A stretch of DNA of 64,000 nt from Taudactylus pleione (taxonomy: Eukaryota; Chordata; Amphibia; Anura; Myobatrachidae). Positions within the stretch are counted from its first letter, which is position 1. Each line of letters starts with the position of its first letter. Shown here in pieces: positions 32,461 through 46,800 of this stretch. Below the pieces are notes generated by a model. The model was given only the letters and a program-made list of their open reading frames with translations. It made no database searches and was not told the origin of the DNA. The DNA is taken from NCBI GenBank assembly GCA_031769625.1, contig JAUIMM010000577.1, positions 1,736,001 to 1,800,000 on the forward strand, read 5' to 3'. Position numbers and translations under genes: made by a program.

Positions 32461-35400
32461 ACACTACACTACCCCTAACTCTGCTCCCACTCCCCGCACA
32501 CACTACACTACCCCTAACTCTGCTCCTGGTTCCACACACAAACTACACTACCCCTAACTCTGCTCCTGGTCCCCACACACACAACACTACCCCTAACCCT
32601 GCTCCCACTCCCCGGACACACTACACTACCCCTAACTCTGCTCCTGGTCCCCACACACACTACACTACCCCTAACCCTGCTTCCACTCCACTCACACACT
32701 ACACTACCCCTAACCATGCTCCTGCTCCCTGCACACACTAAACTACCCCTAGCCCTGCTCCCCCTCCCAGCACACACTACACTACCCCTAACTCTGCTCC
32801 TGCTCCCCACACACACTGCACTACCCCTGACTCTGCTCCTGCTCCCCGCACACACTACACTACCCCTAACCCTCCTCCCACTCCCCGCACACACTACACT
32901 ACCCCTAACCATGCTACTGCTCCCCACACACTACACTACCCCTAACCCTGCTCCCACTCCCCGTACACACTACACTACCCCTAACCCTGCTGCCACTCCC
33001 CGCACACACTACACTACCCCTAACCCTGTTGCCACTCCCCGTACACACTACACTACCCCTACCGCCACTCCACGCACACCCTGCACTACCCCTAATGCTG
33101 ATGCTGCTTCCCACATGCACAACATCACCTCTAACCCTGCTCCCACTCCCCATACACACTACCCTACCGCTAACCATGCTCCTGCGCCCCGCACACAATA
33201 CACTACCCCTAATCTTGCTGTCGCTCCCCGCACACACTTCACTAACCCTAAACCTGATCCCTCTCCCCGCACACACTATATTACCCCTAACCTTGATCCC
33301 ACTCTCCGCAAACACTACACTACCCCTAACACTGTTGCCGTTCCCCGCACACACTACACTACCCCTAACCCTCCTCCCACTCCCCGCACACACTACACTA
33401 CCCCTAACCCTGCTCCCACTCCACTCACACACTACACTACACCTAACCATGCTCCTGCTCCCTGCACACACTAAACTACCCCTAGCCCTGCTCCCACTCC
33501 CAGCACACACTACACTACCCCTAACTCTGCTCTTGCTCCCCACACACACTACACTACCCCTAACCATGCTACTGCTCCCCAAACACTACACTACCCCTAA
33601 ACGTGCTCCCACTCCCCTCACACACTACCCTACCCCTAACCCTGCTCCCACTCCACTCACACACTACACTACCCCTAACTCTGCTACTGCTCCCTGCACA
33701 CACTACACTACTCCTAACCCTGCACCTGCTCCCCGCACACACTGCACTACCCCTAACTCTGCTCCTGCTCCCCACACACACTACACTACCCCTAATCCTA
33801 CTCCCACCCCCTGCACACACTACACTACCCCTAACCCTGCTCCCACTCCCCTCACACACTATACTACTCCTAACCATGCTATTGCTCCCTGCACACACTA
33901 CACTACCCCTAACCATGCTACTGCTCCCTGCACACACTACACTACCCCTAACCATGCTACTGCTCCCTGCACACACTACACTACCCCTAACCATGCTACT
34001 GCTCCCTGCACACACTACACTACCCCTAACCCTGCTGCCGCTCCCCGCACACACTACACTACCCCTAACCCTGTTGCCACTACCCATACACTCTACACTA
34101 CCCCTAGCCCTGCTGCCTCTCCCCGTACACACTTCACTACCCCTAACCCTGTTGCCACTCCCCGCACATCCTGCACTACCCATAATGCTGATGCTGCTTC
34201 GCACATGCACTACATCACCTCTAACCCTGCTCCCACTCCCCTCACACACTACCCCTTACCATGCTACTGCTCCCCACACACTACACTACCCCTAACCCTG
34301 CTCCCACTCCCAGCACACACTACACTACCCCTAACCCTGCTCCCACTCCCCTCACACACTACACTACCCCTAACCATGCTACTGCTCCCCACACACTACA
34401 CTACCCCTAACCCTGCTCCCACTCCCCTCACACACTACACTGCCCCTAACCATGCTACTGCTCTCCACACGCTACACTACCCCTAACCCTGCTCCCACTC
34501 CCAGCACACACTACACTACCCCTAACCCTGCTCCCACTCCCCTCACACACTACACTACCCCTAACCATGCTACTGCTTTCCACACACTACACTACCCCTA
34601 ACCCTCCTCCCACTCCCCGCACACACTACACTACCCCTAACCATGCTACTGCTCCCCACACACTACCCCTAACCCTGCTCCCACTCCCCGCACACACTAC
34701 ACTACCCCTAAGTCTGCTCTTGCTCCACACACACACTACACTACCCCTAACCCTGCTGCCACTCCCCGTACACACTACACTACCCCTAACCCTGCTGCCA
34801 CTCCCCGTACACACTACACTACCCATAACCCTGCTTCCACTCCCCGCACACCCTGCACTACCCCTAATGCTGATGCTGCTTCGCACATGCACTACATCAC
34901 CTCTAACCCTGCTCCCACTCCCCTCACACACTACCCCTTACCATGCTACTGCTCCCCACACACTACACTACCCCTAACCCTGCTCCCACTCCCAGCACAA
35001 ACTCCACTACCCCTAACCCTGCTCCCACTCCCCTCACACACTACACTACCCCTAACCATGCTACTGCTCCCCACACACTACACTACCCCTAACCCTGCTC
35101 CCACTCCCCTCACACACTACACTACCCCTAACCATGCTACTGCTCTCCACACGCTACACTACCCCTAACCCTGCTCCCACTCCCAGCACACACTACACTA
35201 CCCCTAACCCTGCTCCCACTCCCCTCACACACTACACTACCCCTAACCATGCTACTGCTTTCCACACACTACACTACCCCTAACCCTCCTCCCACTCCCC
35301 GCACACACTACACTACCCCTAACCATGCTACTGCTCCCCACACACTACCCCTAACCCTGCTCCCACTCCCCGCACACACTACACTACCCCTAACTCTGCT

Positions 35401-37828
35401 CCTCCTCCCCGCACACCCTACACTACCCGTAACCGTGCTCCTGCTCCCCGCACACCCTACACTACCCCTAACCCTCCTCCCACTCCCCGCACACACTACA
35501 CTACCCCTAACCATGCTACTGCTCCCGACACACTACACTACCCCTAACCCTGCTCCCACTCCCCGCACACACTACACTACCCCTAACTCTGCTCCTGCTC
35601 CCCGCACACACTACACTACCCCTAACTCTGCTCCTTGTCCCCACACACAATAAATTACCCCTAACCCTGCTCCCACTCCCCACACACACTACACTACCCC
35701 TAACTCTGCTCCCTCTCCCCGCACACACTACACTACCCCTAACCCCGCTCCCTCTCCCCGACCACACTACACTACCCCTAACTCTGCTCCTGTTCCCCGC
35801 ACACACTACACTACCCCTAACTCTGCTCCTGGTCCCCACACGCACTACACTACCCTTAACCCTGCTGCCGCTCCCTGCACACACTACACTACCCTTAAGT
35901 CTGCTCTTGCTCCACACACACACTACACTACCCCTAACCCTGCTGCCACTCCCCGTACACACTACACTACCCCTAACCCTGCTGCCACTCCCCGTACACA
36001 CTACACTACCCCTAACCCTGCTGCCACTCCCCGCACACACTACACTACCCCTAACCCTGTTGCCACTCCCCGTACACACTACACTACCCCTACCGCCACT
36101 CTGCGCACACCCTGCACTACCCCTAATGCGGATGCTGCTTCCCACATGCACTACATTACCCCTAACCCTGCTCCCACTCCCCATACACACTACATTACCC
36201 CTAACCTTGATCCCACTCCCCGCAAACACTACACTACCCCTAACCCTCCTCCCACTCCCCGCACACACTACACTACCCCCTAACCATGCTACTGCTCCCC
36301 ACACACTACACTACCCCTAAACCTGCTCCCTCTCCCCTCACACACTACACTACCTCTAACCATGCATCTGCTCCACAAACACTACACTTCCCCTAACCAT
36401 GCTCCCACTCCCCACACACACTACACTACCCCTAACTCTGCTCCCACTCCCCGCACACACTACACTACCCCTAACCCTGCTCCCGCTCCCCGCACACACT
36501 ACACTACCCATAACCCTGCTGCCGCTCCCCGCTACATTACACTACCCTTAACCCAGCTCCCTCTCCCCGCACACACTACACTACCCCTAACTCTGCTCCT
36601 GCTCCCCGCACACACTACACTACCCCTAACTCTGCTCCTGGTCCCCACACACTACACTACTGCTAACTCTTCTCCTGCTCCACACACACACTACACTACC
36701 CCTAACTCTGCTCCTGCTCCACACACACACTACACTACCCCTAACCCTGCTGCCACTCCCCGTACACACTACACTACCCCTAACCCTGCTGCCGCTCCCC
36801 GCACACACTACACTACCCCTAACCCTGTTGTCACTCCCCGTACACACTACACTACCCCTAACTCTGCTCCTGCTCCCCGCACACACTACACTACCCCTAA
36901 CTCTGCTCCTGGTCCCCACACACACTAAACTACCCCTAACCCTGCTCCCACTCCCCACACACACTACACTAACCCTAACTCTGCTCCTGTTCCCCGCACA
37001 CACTCGCATACACTACACTACCCCTAACTCTGCTCCTGGTCCCCACACGCACTACACTACCCCTAACCCTGCTGCCGCTCCCCGCACACACTACACTACC
37101 CCTAAGTCTGCTCTTGCTCCACACACACACTACACTACCCCTAACCCTGCTGCCACTCCCCGTACACACTACACTACCCCTAACCCTGCTGCCACTCCCC
37201 GTACACACTACACTACCCCTAATGCTGATGCTGCTTCGCACATGCACTACATCACCTCTAACCCTGCTCCCACTCCCCTCACACACTACCCCTTACCATG
37301 CTACTGCTCCCCACACACTACACTACCCCTAACCCTGCTCCCACTCCCAGCACAAACTCCACTACCCCTAACCCTGCTCCCACTCCCCTCACACACTACA
37401 CTACCCCTAACCATGCTACTGCTCCCCACACACTACACTACCCCTAACCCTGCTCCCACTCCCCTCACACACTACACTACCCCTAACCATGCTACTGCTC
37501 TCCACACGCTACACTACCCCTAACCCTGCTCCCACTCCCAGCACACACTACACTACCCCTAACCCTGCTCCCACTCCCCTCACACACTACACTACCCCTA
37601 ACCATGCTACTGCTTTCCACACACTACATTACCCCTAACCCTCCTCCCACTCCCCGCACACACTACACTACCCCTAACCATGCTACTGCTCCCCACACAC
37701 TACCCCTAACCCTGCTCCCACTCCCCGCACACACTACACTACCCCTAACTCTGCTCCTCCTCCCCGCACACCCTACACTACCCGTAACCGTGCTCCTGCT
37801 CCCCGCACACCCTACACTACCCCTAACC
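32461..37828 (+). repeat. 5.4-kb duplication, copy 1
   Basis: Matches 38041-43407 with an offset of 5580, dropping to 5579 after one C is lost from a run near 36276. The only substitutions I noticed are at about 35678 (CACT here, CAGT in copy 2) and 37628 (CATTACC here, CACTACC in copy 2). Similarity is lost abruptly at both ends. Confidence 0.9.
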
Positions 37829-40800
37829 CTCCTCCCACTCCCCGCACACACTACACTACCCCTAACCATGCTACTGCTCCCGACACACTACACTACCCCT
37901 AACTCTGCTCCTGCTCCCCGCACACACTACACTACCCCTAACTCTGCTCCTTGTCCCCACACACAATAAATTACCCCTAACCCTGCTCCCACTCCCCACA
38001 CACACTACACTACCCCTAACTCTGCTCCCTCTCCCCGCACACACTACACTACCCCTAACTCTGCTCCCACTCCCCGCACACACTACACTACCCCTAACTC
38101 TGCTCCTGGTTCCACACACAAACTACACTACCCCTAACTCTGCTCCTGGTCCCCACACACACAACACTACCCCTAACCCTGCTCCCACTCCCCGGACACA
38201 CTACACTACCCCTAACTCTGCTCCTGGTCCCCACACACACTACACTACCCCTAACCCTGCTTCCACTCCACTCACACACTACACTACCCCTAACCATGCT
38301 CCTGCTCCCTGCACACACTAAACTACCCCTAGCCCTGCTCCCCCTCCCAGCACACACTACACTACCCCTAACTCTGCTCCTGCTCCCCACACACACTGCA
38401 CTACCCCTGACTCTGCTCCTGCTCCCCGCACACACTACACTACCCCTAACCCTCCTCCCACTCCCCGCACACACTACACTACCCCTAACCATGCTACTGC
38501 TCCCCACACACTACACTACCCCTAACCCTGCTCCCACTCCCCGTACACACTACACTACCCCTAACCCTGCTGCCACTCCCCGCACACACTACACTACCCC
38601 TAACCCTGTTGCCACTCCCCGTACACACTACACTACCCCTACCGCCACTCCACGCACACCCTGCACTACCCCTAATGCTGATGCTGCTTCCCACATGCAC
38701 AACATCACCTCTAACCCTGCTCCCACTCCCCATACACACTACCCTACCGCTAACCATGCTCCTGCGCCCCGCACACAATACACTACCCCTAATCTTGCTG
38801 TCGCTCCCCGCACACACTTCACTAACCCTAAACCTGATCCCTCTCCCCGCACACACTATATTACCCCTAACCTTGATCCCACTCTCCGCAAACACTACAC
38901 TACCCCTAACACTGTTGCCGTTCCCCGCACACACTACACTACCCCTAACCCTCCTCCCACTCCCCGCACACACTACACTACCCCTAACCCTGCTCCCACT
39001 CCACTCACACACTACACTACACCTAACCATGCTCCTGCTCCCTGCACACACTAAACTACCCCTAGCCCTGCTCCCACTCCCAGCACACACTACACTACCC
39101 CTAACTCTGCTCTTGCTCCCCACACACACTACACTACCCCTAACCATGCTACTGCTCCCCAAACACTACACTACCCCTAAACGTGCTCCCACTCCCCTCA
39201 CACACTACCCTACCCCTAACCCTGCTCCCACTCCACTCACACACTACACTACCCCTAACTCTGCTACTGCTCCCTGCACACACTACACTACTCCTAACCC
39301 TGCACCTGCTCCCCGCACACACTGCACTACCCCTAACTCTGCTCCTGCTCCCCACACACACTACACTACCCCTAATCCTACTCCCACCCCCTGCACACAC
39401 TACACTACCCCTAACCCTGCTCCCACTCCCCTCACACACTATACTACTCCTAACCATGCTATTGCTCCCTGCACACACTACACTACCCCTAACCATGCTA
39501 CTGCTCCCTGCACACACTACACTACCCCTAACCATGCTACTGCTCCCTGCACACACTACACTACCCCTAACCATGCTACTGCTCCCTGCACACACTACAC
39601 TACCCCTAACCCTGCTGCCGCTCCCCGCACACACTACACTACCCCTAACCCTGTTGCCACTACCCATACACTCTACACTACCCCTAGCCCTGCTGCCTCT
39701 CCCCGTACACACTTCACTACCCCTAACCCTGTTGCCACTCCCCGCACATCCTGCACTACCCATAATGCTGATGCTGCTTCGCACATGCACTACATCACCT
39801 CTAACCCTGCTCCCACTCCCCTCACACACTACCCCTTACCATGCTACTGCTCCCCACACACTACACTACCCCTAACCCTGCTCCCACTCCCAGCACACAC
39901 TACACTACCCCTAACCCTGCTCCCACTCCCCTCACACACTACACTACCCCTAACCATGCTACTGCTCCCCACACACTACACTACCCCTAACCCTGCTCCC
40001 ACTCCCCTCACACACTACACTGCCCCTAACCATGCTACTGCTCTCCACACGCTACACTACCCCTAACCCTGCTCCCACTCCCAGCACACACTACACTACC
40101 CCTAACCCTGCTCCCACTCCCCTCACACACTACACTACCCCTAACCATGCTACTGCTTTCCACACACTACACTACCCCTAACCCTCCTCCCACTCCCCGC
40201 ACACACTACACTACCCCTAACCATGCTACTGCTCCCCACACACTACCCCTAACCCTGCTCCCACTCCCCGCACACACTACACTACCCCTAAGTCTGCTCT
40301 TGCTCCACACACACACTACACTACCCCTAACCCTGCTGCCACTCCCCGTACACACTACACTACCCCTAACCCTGCTGCCACTCCCCGTACACACTACACT
40401 ACCCATAACCCTGCTTCCACTCCCCGCACACCCTGCACTACCCCTAATGCTGATGCTGCTTCGCACATGCACTACATCACCTCTAACCCTGCTCCCACTC
40501 CCCTCACACACTACCCCTTACCATGCTACTGCTCCCCACACACTACACTACCCCTAACCCTGCTCCCACTCCCAGCACAAACTCCACTACCCCTAACCCT
40601 GCTCCCACTCCCCTCACACACTACACTACCCCTAACCATGCTACTGCTCCCCACACACTACACTACCCCTAACCCTGCTCCCACTCCCCTCACACACTAC
40701 ACTACCCCTAACCATGCTACTGCTCTCCACACGCTACACTACCCCTAACCCTGCTCCCACTCCCAGCACACACTACACTACCCCTAACCCTGCTCCCACT

Positions 40801-43800
40801 CCCCTCACACACTACACTACCCCTAACCATGCTACTGCTTTCCACACACTACACTACCCCTAACCCTCCTCCCACTCCCCGCACACACTACACTACCCCT
40901 AACCATGCTACTGCTCCCCACACACTACCCCTAACCCTGCTCCCACTCCCCGCACACACTACACTACCCCTAACTCTGCTCCTCCTCCCCGCACACCCTA
41001 CACTACCCGTAACCGTGCTCCTGCTCCCCGCACACCCTACACTACCCCTAACCCTCCTCCCACTCCCCGCACACACTACACTACCCCTAACCATGCTACT
41101 GCTCCCGACACACTACACTACCCCTAACCCTGCTCCCACTCCCCGCACACACTACACTACCCCTAACTCTGCTCCTGCTCCCCGCACACACTACACTACC
41201 CCTAACTCTGCTCCTTGTCCCCACACACAATAAATTACCCCTAACCCTGCTCCCACTCCCCACACACAGTACACTACCCCTAACTCTGCTCCCTCTCCCC
41301 GCACACACTACACTACCCCTAACCCCGCTCCCTCTCCCCGACCACACTACACTACCCCTAACTCTGCTCCTGTTCCCCGCACACACTACACTACCCCTAA
41401 CTCTGCTCCTGGTCCCCACACGCACTACACTACCCTTAACCCTGCTGCCGCTCCCTGCACACACTACACTACCCTTAAGTCTGCTCTTGCTCCACACACA
41501 CACTACACTACCCCTAACCCTGCTGCCACTCCCCGTACACACTACACTACCCCTAACCCTGCTGCCACTCCCCGTACACACTACACTACCCCTAACCCTG
41601 CTGCCACTCCCCGCACACACTACACTACCCCTAACCCTGTTGCCACTCCCCGTACACACTACACTACCCCTACCGCCACTCTGCGCACACCCTGCACTAC
41701 CCCTAATGCGGATGCTGCTTCCCACATGCACTACATTACCCCTAACCCTGCTCCCACTCCCCATACACACTACATTACCCCTAACCTTGATCCCACTCCC
41801 CGCAAACACTACACTACCCCTAACCCTCCTCCCACTCCCCGCACACACTACACTACCCCTAACCATGCTACTGCTCCCCACACACTACACTACCCCTAAA
41901 CCTGCTCCCTCTCCCCTCACACACTACACTACCTCTAACCATGCATCTGCTCCACAAACACTACACTTCCCCTAACCATGCTCCCACTCCCCACACACAC
42001 TACACTACCCCTAACTCTGCTCCCACTCCCCGCACACACTACACTACCCCTAACCCTGCTCCCGCTCCCCGCACACACTACACTACCCATAACCCTGCTG
42101 CCGCTCCCCGCTACATTACACTACCCTTAACCCAGCTCCCTCTCCCCGCACACACTACACTACCCCTAACTCTGCTCCTGCTCCCCGCACACACTACACT
42201 ACCCCTAACTCTGCTCCTGGTCCCCACACACTACACTACTGCTAACTCTTCTCCTGCTCCACACACACACTACACTACCCCTAACTCTGCTCCTGCTCCA
42301 CACACACACTACACTACCCCTAACCCTGCTGCCACTCCCCGTACACACTACACTACCCCTAACCCTGCTGCCGCTCCCCGCACACACTACACTACCCCTA
42401 ACCCTGTTGTCACTCCCCGTACACACTACACTACCCCTAACTCTGCTCCTGCTCCCCGCACACACTACACTACCCCTAACTCTGCTCCTGGTCCCCACAC
42501 ACACTAAACTACCCCTAACCCTGCTCCCACTCCCCACACACACTACACTAACCCTAACTCTGCTCCTGTTCCCCGCACACACTCGCATACACTACACTAC
42601 CCCTAACTCTGCTCCTGGTCCCCACACGCACTACACTACCCCTAACCCTGCTGCCGCTCCCCGCACACACTACACTACCCCTAAGTCTGCTCTTGCTCCA
42701 CACACACACTACACTACCCCTAACCCTGCTGCCACTCCCCGTACACACTACACTACCCCTAACCCTGCTGCCACTCCCCGTACACACTACACTACCCCTA
42801 ATGCTGATGCTGCTTCGCACATGCACTACATCACCTCTAACCCTGCTCCCACTCCCCTCACACACTACCCCTTACCATGCTACTGCTCCCCACACACTAC
42901 ACTACCCCTAACCCTGCTCCCACTCCCAGCACAAACTCCACTACCCCTAACCCTGCTCCCACTCCCCTCACACACTACACTACCCCTAACCATGCTACTG
43001 CTCCCCACACACTACACTACCCCTAACCCTGCTCCCACTCCCCTCACACACTACACTACCCCTAACCATGCTACTGCTCTCCACACGCTACACTACCCCT
43101 AACCCTGCTCCCACTCCCAGCACACACTACACTACCCCTAACCCTGCTCCCACTCCCCTCACACACTACACTACCCCTAACCATGCTACTGCTTTCCACA
43201 CACTACACTACCCCTAACCCTCCTCCCACTCCCCGCACACACTACACTACCCCTAACCATGCTACTGCTCCCCACACACTACCCCTAACCCTGCTCCCAC
43301 TCCCCGCACACACTACACTACCCCTAACTCTGCTCCTCCTCCCCGCACACCCTACACTACCCGTAACCGTGCTCCTGCTCCCCGCACACCCTACACTACC
43401 CCTAACCCTGCTCCCACTCCCCGCACACACTACACTACCCCTAACTCTGCTCCTCCTCCCCGCACACCCTACACTACCCGTAACCGTGCTACTGCTCCCG
43501 ACACACTACACTACCCCTAACTCTGCTCCTGCTCCCCGCACACACTACACTACCCCTAACTCTGCTCCTTGTCCCCACACACAATAAATTACCCCTAACC
43601 CTGCTCCCACTCCCCACACACACTACACTACCCCTAACTCTGCTCCCTCTCCCCGCACACACTACACTACCCCTAACCCCGCTCCCTCTCCCCGACCACA
43701 CTACACTACCCCTAACTCTGCTCCTGTTCCCCGCACACACTACACTACCCCTAACTCTGCTCCTGGTCCCCACACGCACTACACTACCCTTAACCCTGCT

Positions 43801-46800
43801 GCCGCTCCCTGCATACACTACACTACCCTTAAGTCTGCTCTTGCTCCACACACACACTACACTACCCCTAACCCTGCTGCCACTCCCCGTACACACTACA
43901 CTACCCCTAACCCTGCTGCCACTCCCCGTACACACTAAACTACCCCTAACCCTGCTGCCACTCCCCGCACACACTACACTACCCCTAACCCTGTTGCCAC
44001 TCCCCGTACACACTACAATACCCCTACCGCCACTCTGCGCACACCCTGCACTACCCCTAATGCGGATGCTGCTTCCCACATGCACTACATTACCCCTAAC
44101 CCTGCTCCCACTCCCCATACACACTACATTACCCCTAACCTTGATCCCACTCCCCGCAAACACTACACTACCCCTAACCCTCCTCCCACTCCCCGCACAC
44201 ACTACACTACCCCTAACCATGCTACTGCTCCCCACACACTACACTACCCCTAAACCTGCTCCCTCTCCCCTCACACACTACACTACCTCTAACCATGCAT
44301 CTGCTCCACAAACACTACACTTCCCCTAACCATGCTCCCACTCCCCACACACACTACACTACCCCTAACTCTGCTCCCACTCCCCGCACACACTACACTA
44401 CCCCTAACCCTGCTCCCGCTCTCCGCACACACTACACTACCCATAACCCTGCTGCCGCTCCCCGCTACATTACACTACCCTTAACCCAGCTCCCTCTCCC
44501 CGCACACACTACACTACCCCTAACTCTGCTCCTGCTCCCCGCACACACTACACTACCCCTAACTCTGCTCCTGGTCCCCACACACTACACTACTCCTAAC
44601 TCTTCTCCTGCTCCACACACACACTACACTACCCCTAACTCTGCTCCTGCTCCACACACACACTACACTACCCCTAACCCTGCTGCCACTCCCCGTACAC
44701 ACTACACTACCCCTAACCCTGCTGCCGCTCCCCGCACACACTACACTACCCCTAACCCTGTTGCCACTCCCCGTACACACTACACTACCCCTAACTCTGC
44801 TCCTGCTCCCCGCACACACTACACTACCCCTAACTCTGCTCCTGGTCCCCACACACACTAAACTACCCCTAACCCTGCTCCCACTCCCCACACACACTAC
44901 ACTAACCCTAACTCTGCTCCTGTTCCCCGCTCACACTCGCATACACTACACTACCCCTAACTCTGCTCCTGGTCCCCACACGCACTACACTACCCCTAAC
45001 CCTGCTGCCGCTCCCCGCACACACTACACTACCCCTAAGTCTGCTCTTGCTCCACACACACACTACACTACCCCTAACCCTGCTGCCACTCCCCGTACAC
45101 ACTACACTACCCCTAACCCTGCTGCCACTCCCCGTACACACTACACTACCCATAACCCTGCTTCCACTCCCCGCACACCCTGCACTACCCCTAATGCTGA
45201 TGCTGCTTCGCACATGCACTACATCACCTCTAACCCTGCTCCCACTCCCCTCACACACTACCCCTTACCATGCTACTGCTCCCCACACACTACACTACCC
45301 CTAACCCTGCTCCCACTCCCAGCACAAACTCCACTACCCCTAACCCTGCTCCCACTCCCCTCACACACTACACTACCCCTAACCATGCTACTGCTCCCCA
45401 CACACTACACTACCCCTAACCCTGCTCCCACTCCCCTCACACACTACACTACCCCTAACCATGCTACTGCTCTCCACACGCTACACTACCCCTAACCCTG
45501 CTCCCACTCCCAGCACACACTACACTACCCCTAACCCTGCTCCCACTCCCCTCACACACTACACTACCCCTAACCATGCTACTGCTTTCCACACACTACA
45601 CTACCCCTAACCCTCCTCCCACTCCCCGCACACACTACACTACCCCTAACCATGCTACTGCTCCCCACACACTACCCCTAACCCTGCTCCCACTCCCCGC
45701 ACACACTACACTACCCCTAACTCTGCTCCTCCCCGCACACACTACACTACCCGTACCCGTGCTCCTGCTCCCCGCACACCCTACACTACCCCTAACCCTC
45801 CTCCCACTCCCCGCACACACTACACTACCCCTAACCATGCTACTGCTCCCGACACACTACACTACCCCTAACCCTGCTCCCACTCCCCGCACACACTACC
45901 CTACCCCTAACTCTGCTCCTGCTCCCCGCACACACTACACTACCCCTAACTCTGCTCTTTGTCCCCACACACACTAAACTACCCCTAACCCTGCTCCCAC
46001 TCCCCACACACACTACACTACCCCTAACTCTGCTCCCTCTCCCCGCACACACTACACTACCCCTAACCCAGCTCCCTCTCCCCGACCACACTACACTACC
46101 CCTAACTCTGCTCCTGTTCCCCGCACACACTACACTACCCCTAACTCTGCTCCTGGTCCCCACACGCACTACACTACCCCTAACCCTGCTGCCGCTCCCT
46201 GCACACACTACACTACCCTTAAGTCTGCTCTTGCTCCACACACACACTACACTACCCCTAACCCTGCTGCCACTCCCCGTACACACTACACTACCCCTAA
46301 CCCTGCTGCCACTCCCCGCACACACTACACTACCCCTAACCCTGTTGCCACTCCCCGTACACACTACACTACCCCTACCGCCTCTCCGCGCACACCCTGC
46401 ACTACCCCTAATGCGGATGCTGCTTCCCACATGCACTACATTACCCCTAACCCTGCTCCCACTCCCCATACACACTACCCTACCCCTAACCATGCTCCTG
46501 CTCCCCGCACACAATACACTACCCCTAATCCTGCAGTCGCTCCCCGCACACACTACATTACCCCTAACCTTGATCCCACTCCCCGCAAACACTACACTAC
46601 CCCTAACCCTCCTCCCACTCCCCGCACACACTACACTACCCCTAACCATGCTACTGCTCCCCACACACTACACTACCCCTAAACCTGCTCCCTCTCCCCT
46701 CACACACTACACTACCTCTAACCATGCTACTGCTCCCCAATCACTACACTTCCCCTAACCATGCTCCCACACACACTACCCCTAACTCTGCTCCCACTCC

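Noticed and set aside
33029..34486. 485-codon Thr/Pro/Leu-rich frame, and similar frames on both strands throughout the satellite
   Set aside because: Unit length is a multiple of three, so these frames are automatic. Peptides are periodic in 13 residues and end at unit-length changes.
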